Positions 32,455 through 37,533 of a stretch of DNA of 37,533 bases are shown here, one piece after another; position 1 is the first letter of the stretch, and each line of letters opens with the position of its first letter. Made by a program: the position numbers and the translations under genes. The notes beneath the pieces are model-generated. The model did no database searches. It was given only the letters and a program-made list of their open reading frames with translations, and had not been told where the DNA came from. Source of the stretch: Devosia sp. (lineage in GTDB: Bacteria; Pseudomonadota; Alphaproteobacteria; Rhizobiales; Devosiaceae); assembly GCF_028290435.1 (NCBI RefSeq), contig NZ_JAQGJV010000013.1, forward strand, positions 1 to 37,533, in the 5' to 3' direction.

Positions 32455-32484
32455 ATGGAAACAGCCGTACTTTCGGAGAGTAAC

Positions 32485-32739
32485 ATGGCCAAGATCGAGA
32501 TCTATACCACGCCGACATGTCCCTATTGCCACGCGGCCAAGTCGCTGCTGTCGGACAAGGGCGCCGACTATACCGAGATTACCGTGCTGGACCCCGATTT
32601 GCGCGCGGCGATGACTGAGCGCGCGCATGGGCGGCGTACGGTGCCGCAGATTTTCATCGGCGAGACCCATGTGGGTGGCTATGATGACATGGCGGCGCTG
32701 GATCGGGCCGGCGGGCTGGATGAGCTGCTGAGCGCTTAG
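32485..32739 (+). CDS. grxC: Glutaredoxin 3
   Basis: A dithiol glutaredoxin that uses glutathione to reduce disulfides. The 84-residue product has the active-site CPYC (Cys12, Cys15) in YTTPTCPYCHAAKSLL, a cis-proline region TVPQIFIGETHVGGYDDM and a terminal helix, all normal. The ATG at 32485 has GGAGAG six bases upstream; the in-frame ATG at 32455 is 30 bases earlier, immediately after the comF stop, and is less likely. It probably shares the comF operon. Its stop codon is the first element of a 145-bp palindrome. Confidence 0.95.
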   Translation: MAKIEIYTTPTCPYCHAAKSLLSDKGADYTEITVLDPDLRAAMTERAHGRRTVPQIFIGETHVGGYDDMAALDRAGGLDELLSA

Positions 32740-32881
32740 GACCAATCGCCATTCAGCTGATGCTGGCCTGCAAATGTCAGCTTTCTGCGCTTCCGGTCCT
32801 CACGTACCAACGTACGCTCCGGTCCAGTTCTCGAAACCCGACATTTTCGGCTCTGCCTGAGCTGAATTTCGATCGGTCCTA
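32737..32881. repeat. Conserved-core long palindrome, copy 3
   Basis: A 145-bp imperfect palindrome whose left arm begins at the grxC stop codon TAG. The core carries TGCGCTTCCGGTCCTC, ACGTAC-CAAC-GTACG and CTCCGG. The arms pair with one another: TAGGACC (32737-32743) 7/7 with 32875-32881; ATCG (32745-32748) with 32870-32873; ATTCAGCT (32751-32758) 8/8 with 32860-32867; AAATGTC (32772-32778) 7/7 with 32840-32846. They differ from the outer arms of the other copies. Confidence 0.93.
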
Positions 32882-32883
32882 GA

Positions 32884-32932
32884 GTTCTGCGTTTGGGTGC
32901 AGAACCCCCACCCCAGCCCCCCACCAGGGGGG
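32884..32932. repeat. Two short hairpins before the nitrilase gene
   Basis: GTTCTGC (32884-32890) is inverted at 32899-32905, and CCCCCC-ACCA-GGGGGG (32917-32932) follows. The second resembles a degraded half of the 115-bp element. They lie in the 77-bp spacer between palindrome copy 3 and the gene at 32959. Confidence 0.55.
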
Positions 32933-32958
32933 ATCAGATCGAGAGTGTTGGTCGAATC

Positions 32959-33789
32959 ATGAAAATCGCTGCCATTCAGATGCGGTCGGGGCCCGAGCCG
33001 GAGGCGAACTTGGCGGCTTTGCGGCCGATGGTGGCGGAGGCGGCAGCGGCGGGGGCGCGTTATGTGCTGACGCCGGAAGTCACCATGGCGTTCGCGGAAA
33101 ATCGCGAGGGGCTGGCGCGGGTGGCGGGCCCGTTCGAGAACAATCCGTGGCTGGCGCAGCTTTCGGCGCTGGCGCGGGAGCATGCGATCCATCTGCATAT
33201 CGGCTCGATGGCGGTGGCGCTTGAGGATGGGCGGTTCGCCAATCGCAGTGTGCTGTTTGGGCCCGATGGGGAAATCCAGACCACTTATGACAAGATCCAT
33301 CTGTTCGATGCGACCATTGCGGGACTGAACGCCTATCGCGAGAGTGCGACCTATCGGGGCGGCGAGGCGGCGGTGACGGCGCAGGTGGACGAGATCACGC
33401 TGGGGCTGGCGATCTGCTACGACATGCGGTTTCCGGCCTTGTTCAATGCGCTGGCCAATGCGGGCGCGCAGGTGCTGGTGGTGCCGGCGGCGTTCACGGT
33501 GCCGACCGGGCAGGCGCATTGGCATGTGCTGCTGCGGGCGCGGGCGATCGAAACCGGCAGCTATGTGATCGCGGCGGCGCAGGGTGGGAACCACGAAAAT
33601 GGCCGGGCCACCTATGGGCATTCGCTGGTCATTGACCCGTGGGGCCGAGTGATTGCCGAGCTGGATCACGACGAGCCGGGTGTGTTGCTGGCCGAGATTG
33701 ATCTGGCCTCGGTCGAGGATGCACGAGGCCGCATTCCGGCTTTGGCCAATGCGCGGACTTTTAGCGTGGCGCCGGCCTTGCCGGTATGA
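32959..33789 (+). CDS. Carbon-nitrogen hydrolase (nitrilase superfamily)
   Basis: A 276-residue amidase of the nitrilase superfamily. The catalytic triad is visible: Glu40 (LTPEVTMAF), Lys112 (YDKIHLFD) and Cys153 (AICYDMRFP). The segments GHSLVIDPWGRVIAEL and GVLLAEIDLASVEDARGRIP are typical. The group next to grxC and the DUF1178 gene in this order is like Nit1, the deaminated-glutathione amidase; this fits the glutaredoxin neighbour but the substrate is inferred only. ATG 32959 gives the standard MKIAAIQMRS. The upstream in-frame codons are not coding. Confidence 0.92.
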   Translation: MKIAAIQMRSGPEPEANLAALRPMVAEAAAAGARYVLTPEVTMAFAENREGLARVAGPFENNPWLAQLSALAREHAIHLHIGSMAVALEDGRFANRSVLFGPDGEIQTTYDKIHLFDATIAGLNAYRESATYRGGEAAVTAQVDEITLGLAICYDMRFPALFNALANAGAQVLVVPAAFTVPTGQAHWHVLLRARAIETGSYVIAAAQGGNHENGRATYGHSLVIDPWGRVIAELDHDEPGVLLAEIDLASVEDARGRIPALANARTFSVAPALPV

Positions 33790-33844
33790 CGGGCGAGGCC
33801 TATTTAAGGAGCGGGGCCCGTGTGGCCCGCAAGGGCCTGGTTTC

Positions 33845-34270
33845 GTGATTCAATATTCCCTGCATTGCGCCAATGCGCATGATTTCGATGCGTGGTTCAA
33901 GAACGCCGCGGCGTTCGACGAGCAAAAGGCGCGCGGCATTGTGGATTGCCCGGTCTGCGGCTCGCACGAGGTGAGCAAGGCGCTGATGGCGCCGGCCGTT
34001 GCAAGGTCCGGCTCTGAGAAGATGGCGTTGAGTTCGGGGCATCCCGATGTGGCCAAATTCCGCGAATTGCTGCGGGCCTACCGGCAGAAGGTCACCAGCG
34101 AAGCCGATTATGTCGGCGACAAGTTTGCCGAAGAAGCGCGGAAAATCCATTTCGAGGAAGTCGAAGCGCGCGGCATCTATGGCGAGGCAACGCGGGACGA
34201 GGTCATCGCGTTAGCCGAAGAGGGCATCGAATTCGCGCCCCTTCCCGATTTACCTGAAGAACAGAATTAA
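33845..34270 (+). CDS. DUF1178 family protein
   Basis: The 141-residue protein starts at GTG 33845 with VIQYSLHCANAHDFDAWFKN, the DUF1178 family start, and has a CPVCGS cysteine pair (probable zinc ribbon) near residue 38, followed by a helical, charged C-terminal half (VTSEADYVGDKFAEEARKIH, GEATRDEVIALAEEGIEF). The function of DUF1178 is unknown. It follows the nitrilase gene by 55 bases, and the pair is common in Hyphomicrobiales. A larger frame that begins at 33653 uses the same codons but begins inside the nitrilase gene. The aldo/keto reductase follows at 36 bases. Confidence 0.9.
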   Translation: MIQYSLHCANAHDFDAWFKNAAAFDEQKARGIVDCPVCGSHEVSKALMAPAVARSGSEKMALSSGHPDVAKFRELLRAYRQKVTSEADYVGDKFAEEARKIHFEEVEARGIYGEATRDEVIALAEEGIEFAPLPDLPEEQN

Positions 34271-34306
34271 GCAGCGCCGGCTCGGCGCAAAATCCTGGAG
34301 AGCATC

Positions 34307-35176
34307 ATGGCTGAACTCGACGCATCCCGTTCGGGGACTTTTTCCATTGGCGGGGATCTCAAGGTCAATCGCCTTGGCTTTGGCGCCATGCGCATTACCG
34401 GCAAGGGCATTTGGGGCCCGCCGGCGGACCTTGATGAGGCCAAGCGCACACTGGCGCGGCTGCCCGAGATCGGCGTCGACTTCGTCGATACGGCGGAAAG
34501 CTATGGCCCTTACATTAGCGAAGAGCTGATCGGGGAGGTGCTGGCGCCGTACGCGAAGGGCACGATCATCGCCACCAAGAGCGGGCTGACGCGGACCGGG
34601 CCGGACCAGTGGAGCCAACTGGCGCGGCCGGAATTCTTGCGCCAGGCAGTGACGCAGAGCCTGCGCCGGCTCAAGCTCGAGGTGCTCGACCTGTGGCAAT
34701 TGCACCGGATCGAGAGCGTGACGCCGCGGGCCGATCAGTTCGGCGCGATTGCCGATATGCAGAAAAATGGCCTGATCCGCCATGTGGGGCTGAGCGAAGT
34801 CAGCGTCGAAGACATCAAGGAAGCGCAAAAGTACTTCAAGGTGACCACGGTGCAGAACATGTACAACCTGGTCAGCCGCAAGGCCGAGGATGTGCTGGAT
34901 TATTGCGAGGCCAATGGCATCGGCTTTATTCCGTGGCGGCCGATCGATGGCGGGAACCTCGCGGCCACCAGCGTCGAATTCAAGACCATCATGGAAAAGC
35001 ATAATGCATCGGCCAGCCAGATCGCGCTGGCCTGGATGCTGAAGCGTAGCCCGGTGATGCTGCCGATTCCGGGCACTGGCAGCGTCAAGCATCTGGAGGA
35101 GAATGTGGGTGCGGCGAGCATCGAGTTGAGCGATGCGGAGTTCAAGACGCTGGATGCGGTGGGCCGCAAGGGCTAA
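34307..35176 (+). CDS. Aldo/keto reductase
   Basis: An NAD(P)H-dependent oxidoreductase of the aldo/keto reductase superfamily. The catalytic tetrad is Asp61 (VDTAESYGP), Tyr66, Lys91 (IATKSGL) and His133 (LWQLHRI). Later family motifs are HVGLSEVSVEDI, NMYNLVSRKAEDVL, ASQIALAWML and PIPGTGSVKHLEENV (the cofactor phosphate region). The 289-residue length is normal. The substrate cannot be inferred. The start ATG at 34307 is preceded by GGAGAGC. It is followed by an intrinsic terminator and may be the end of the operon from the nitrilase gene. Confidence 0.93.
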   Translation: MAELDASRSGTFSIGGDLKVNRLGFGAMRITGKGIWGPPADLDEAKRTLARLPEIGVDFVDTAESYGPYISEELIGEVLAPYAKGTIIATKSGLTRTGPDQWSQLARPEFLRQAVTQSLRRLKLEVLDLWQLHRIESVTPRADQFGAIADMQKNGLIRHVGLSEVSVEDIKEAQKYFKVTTVQNMYNLVSRKAEDVLDYCEANGIGFIPWRPIDGGNLAATSVEFKTIMEKHNASASQIALAWMLKRSPVMLPIPGTGSVKHLEENVGAASIELSDAEFKTLDAVGRKG

Positions 35177-35200
35177 ATCGCCTGCGCAAGGACCGTATTT

Positions 35201-35232
35201 ATGGGGCTCTCGCGAAAGCGGGGGCCCTATTT
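35201..35232 (+). terminator. Intrinsic terminator of the aldo/keto reductase gene
   Basis: GGGGCTCTCGC-GAAA-GCGGGGGCCC (with G-T pairs) is followed by TATTTTTTTT, 25 bases after the stop codon. The remaining spacer to ilvD (35233-35617) holds only the fourth 115-bp element. Confidence 0.85.
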
Positions 35233-35475
35233 TTTTTCGCCAATGGCGACGCGATCGGGCTATCGCAAGCGAACTTGCGGATGGCGATTTGGCAATGGAC
35301 TGGATTTTTAGGTCGGTTCGATGGGGAGGGTGGAATCCCCGCCATCGAACCTAACCAGCGGGTAATCTTGGCAGACCACCTTCGGCTGAGGGGCGTTTAG
35401 CATGGCATGGTCGGGGTGGCGAGGGGGATTGTCACGAAAGTGTCGTGGGGGGCTTGAACGATCGTGGCTAAACGA

Positions 35476-35590
35476 CACCCCCTCCCAGCCTCCCCCATCA
35501 AGGGGGAGGTGTCTGCCGGTGGGTTGAACTGGATCGAGCTTCAAGAGTGGAGATAAACCTCCCCCTTGATGGGGGAGGTAGGAGGGGGTG
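35476..35590. repeat. 115-bp inverted-repeat element, copy 4
   Basis: Same orientation as at 3158 and 23557, with GTGGGTTGAACTGGATCGAG in the centre and both terminal hairpins intact. The left flank is GGCTAAACGA, as in copy 3. It ends 28 bases from the ilvD stop codon. Confidence 0.92.
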
Positions 35591-35617
35591 ACTTCCGCTT
35601 GCGCTGAACGCCTTAGC

Positions 35618-37468
35618 CTAGAATAAATCCTCGAACTCACCCAGATCACGCACGGCGCCACGGGCCGCGCTCGTTGCGAAGGCCGCATAGGCTTTCAGCG
35701 CCTGAGTCACGTTGCGCTTGCGCGGATGGGCGGGTTTCCAGCCGAGGCGGTCCTGGTCGTGGCGGCGCTGGACCAGTTCGTCATCGCTGACCAAGAGCGT
35801 GATGGTGCGGTTGGGGATATCGATCTCGATGGTGTCGTTTTCACGGACCAGGCCGATGGTGCCGCCTTCCGCCGCTTCCGGCGAGACGTGGCCGATGGAA
35901 AGGCCCGAAGTGCCGCCGGAGAAGCGGCCATCGGTGATCAGGGCGCAGGCTTTGCCGAGGCCTTTCGACTTCAGGTAGCTGGTTGGGTACAGCATTTCCT
36001 GCATGCCGGGGCCGCCGCGCGGGCCTTCGTAGCGGATGACGATGACGTCGCCGGCTTTGATCTCGTTGCTGAGCAGCGCCTTGACGATGGCGTCCTGGCT
36101 TTCAAACACGCGGGCCGGGCCGGTGAATTTCAGGATCGAGTCGTCGACGCCGGCCGTCTTCACGATGCAGCCGTCGATGGCGATATTGCCCGAGAGGACG
36201 GCGAGGCCGCCATCCTTGGAGAAGGCGTATTCGGCCGAGCGGATGGCGCCTTCCTTGCGGTCGAGATCGAGTTCGGCCCAGCGGTTGGACTGCGAGAACG
36301 CCTCGGTGGTGCGTACGCCGCCGGGAGCGGCCATGAAGAAGTTGCGCACGCTGTCGCTGTTGGTGCGGGAGATGTCCCATTTGTCCAGCGCGTCGCCCAT
36401 GGTTGCGGCGTGGATGGTGGGCTCGCTGCGATTGATCAGGTTGGCGCGGTCGAGCTGGCCGAGGATGGAGAAGATGCCGCCGGCGCGGTGGACGTCTTCC
36501 ATGTGCACGTCGTTCTTGGCGGGCGCGACCTTGCACAGCACCGGGACCTTGCGGCTGAGCGCATCGATATCGGTCATGGTGAAATCGATCTTGCCCTCAT
36601 GGGCGGCGGCCAGGATGTGCAGCACGGTATTGGTCGAGCCGCCCATAGCGATATCGAGCGCCATGGCGTTTTCGAAGGCGGCCTTGGTGGCGATGGTGCG
36701 CGGCAGGGCGGTGGCGTCGTCCTGCTCGTACCAGCGCTTGGCGAGGTCGACGATCAAATGGCCGGCTTCCTGGAACAGGCGCTTGCGATCGGAATGGGTG
36801 GCGAGCGTCGAGCCGTTGCCGGGCAGGCTGAGGCCGAGCGCTTCGGTGAGGCAGTTCATCGAATTGGCGGTGAACATGCCCGAGCAGGAACCGCAGGTGG
36901 GGCAGGCGGCCTCCTCGACGGTGGCGATTTCGGCATCGGTGTATTTGTCGTCGGCGGCCATCACCATGGCATCGATCAGGTCGACGCTGCGCGTCTGGCC
37001 GCGATGCACCACCTTGCCGGCCTCCATCGGCCCGCCGCTGACGAAGATGACCGGGATGTTCAGCCGCATGGCCGCCATCAGCATGCCGGGCGTGATCTTG
37101 TCGCAGTTGGAGATGCAGACCATCGCATCGGCGCAATGCGCATTGACCATGTACTCGACGCTGTCGGCGATCAGGTCGCGCGACGGCAGGCTGTACAGCA
37201 TGCCGTCATGGCCCATGGCGATACCGTCATCGACCGCGATGGTGTTGAATTCCTTGGCGACGCCACCCGCCGCCTCGATCTCCCGCGCCACCATCTGGCC
37301 GAGGTCCTTCAGGTGGACATGGCCGGGGACGAATTGGGTGAAGCTGTTGACCACGGCGATGATCGGCTTGCCGAAATCGCCGTCCTTCATCCCCGTCGCG
37401 CGCCAGAGGCCGCGCGCGCCGGCCATGTTGCGGCCATGGGTCGAAGTGCGAGAACGATTGGGAGGCAT
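35618..37468 (-). CDS. ilvD: Dihydroxy-acid dehydratase
   Basis: Catalyses the third step of valine/leucine/isoleucine synthesis, dehydrating 2,3-dihydroxy-isovalerate or -methylvalerate with an iron-sulfur cluster. The 616-residue length equals that of E. coli IlvD. The N-terminus [20 protein letters not shown] is characteristic. Likely cluster ligands are Cys122 (SNCDKITPG) and the Cys189/Cys192/Cys195 region ([11 protein letters not shown]); VDDGIAMGH is near residue 80. The C-terminal [15 protein letters not shown] and [15 protein letters not shown] motifs are present. The ATG at 37468 has only a weak ribosome-binding site. The 65 bases beyond it to the window end show no further feature. 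Confidence 0.98.
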   Translation of the reverse strand: MPPNRSRTSTHGRNMAGARGLWRATGMKDGDFGKPIIAVVNSFTQFVPGHVHLKDLGQMVAREIEAAGGVAKEFNTIAVDDGIAMGHDGMLYSLPSRDLIADSVEYMVNAHCADAMVCISNCDKITPGMLMAAMRLNIPVIFVSGGPMEAGKVVHRGQTRSVDLIDAMVMAADDKYTDAEIATVEEAACPTCGSCSGMFTANSMNCLTEALGLSLPGNGSTLATHSDRKRLFQEAGHLIVDLAKRWYEQDDATALPRTIATKAAFENAMALDIAMGGSTNTVLHILAAAHEGKIDFTMTDIDALSRKVPVLCKVAPAKNDVHMEDVHRAGGIFSILGQLDRANLINRSEPTIHAATMGDALDKWDISRTNSDSVRNFFMAAPGGVRTTEAFSQSNRWAELDLDRKEGAIRSAEYAFSKDGGLAVLSGNIAIDGCIVKTAGVDDSILKFTGPARVFESQDAIVKALLSNEIKAGDVIVIRYEGPRGGPGMQEMLYPTSYLKSKGLGKACALITDGRFSGGTSGLSIGHVSPEAAEGGTIGLVRENDTIEIDIPNRTITLLVSDDELVQRRHDQDRLGWKPAHPRKRNVTQALKAYAAFATSAARGAVRDLGEFEDLF

Positions 37469-37533
37469 GTTTGGCCTATAGGATAAAATGACGCCGGCAA
37501 AGCGGCGAAGGACCTGCGCCTAGCGCCGTTTGG

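Noticed and set aside
36036..37481. Long open frames opposite ilvD (also 35726-37486)
   Set aside because: They are shadows of ilvD in a GC-rich genome; the translations have no family character, while the ilvD frame is complete.

Overview
The window (about 63% GC by eye) is ordinary chromosome of an alphaproteobacterium of the order Hyphomicrobiales, most like Devosia or a close relative. This is inferred from gene order (cobS/cobT, esterase-like protein, rpmB/DUF3108/Suv3-like helicase/S4 protein/fdxA/carD; accA/xerD/aroK/aroB/bolA) and from protein sequence character. No rRNA, tRNA, CRISPR array, transposase or prophage gene was seen.

Layout. 1-4.7 kb: a GNAT fragment and argJ on the minus strand, then an accessory cluster of two YafK-type L,D-transpeptidases and a membrane-anchored unknown. 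4.9-9.1 kb: divergent secA and a secreted parvulin, both in protein export. 9.4-11.9 kb: minus-strand accA, a small FlbD-like protein, xerD and a small membrane protein. 12.2-14.8 kb: aroK-aroB (shikimate pathway), convergent bolA, and a J-domain protein. 14.9-19.6 kb: cobS and cobT (aerobic cobaltochelatase), separated by a methyltransferase gene that lacks its SAM-binding segment, then an esterase-like secreted protein. 19.7-23.1 kb: a queuosine-precursor transporter, rpmB, a DUF3108 protein and a flavodoxin-type reductase. 24.1-29.2 kb: Suv3-like helicase, S4 RNA-binding protein, fdxA and carD. 29.3-30.7 kb: two membrane proteins. 30.8-35.2 kb: NDUFAF5/BioC-like methyltransferase, comF, grxC, a nitrilase-family amidase, DUF1178 protein and an aldo/keto reductase. 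35.6-37.5 kb: ilvD.

The genes are mostly housekeeping: export and envelope, amino-acid and aromatic biosynthesis, cobalamin, redox and RNA metabolism. The unusual content lies between genes. At least four families of palindromic repeats fill the spacers. The most striking has three copies (near 11.9, 28.2 and 32.8 kb): a shared core of about 48 bp flanked by long arms that differ between copies but are complementary within each copy. In two copies the palindrome begins at the stop codon of the preceding gene. A second family has four copies of a 115-bp inverted-repeat element.

Other points of interest are the methyltransferase deletion, a structured 5' leader of carD that can fold in mutually exclusive ways, a chain of tiny overlapping ORFs in the secA leader, and a GTTC-N7-GTTC (alphaproteobacterial LexA-type) site upstream of the helicase. 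No complete new defence or metabolic system is visible.
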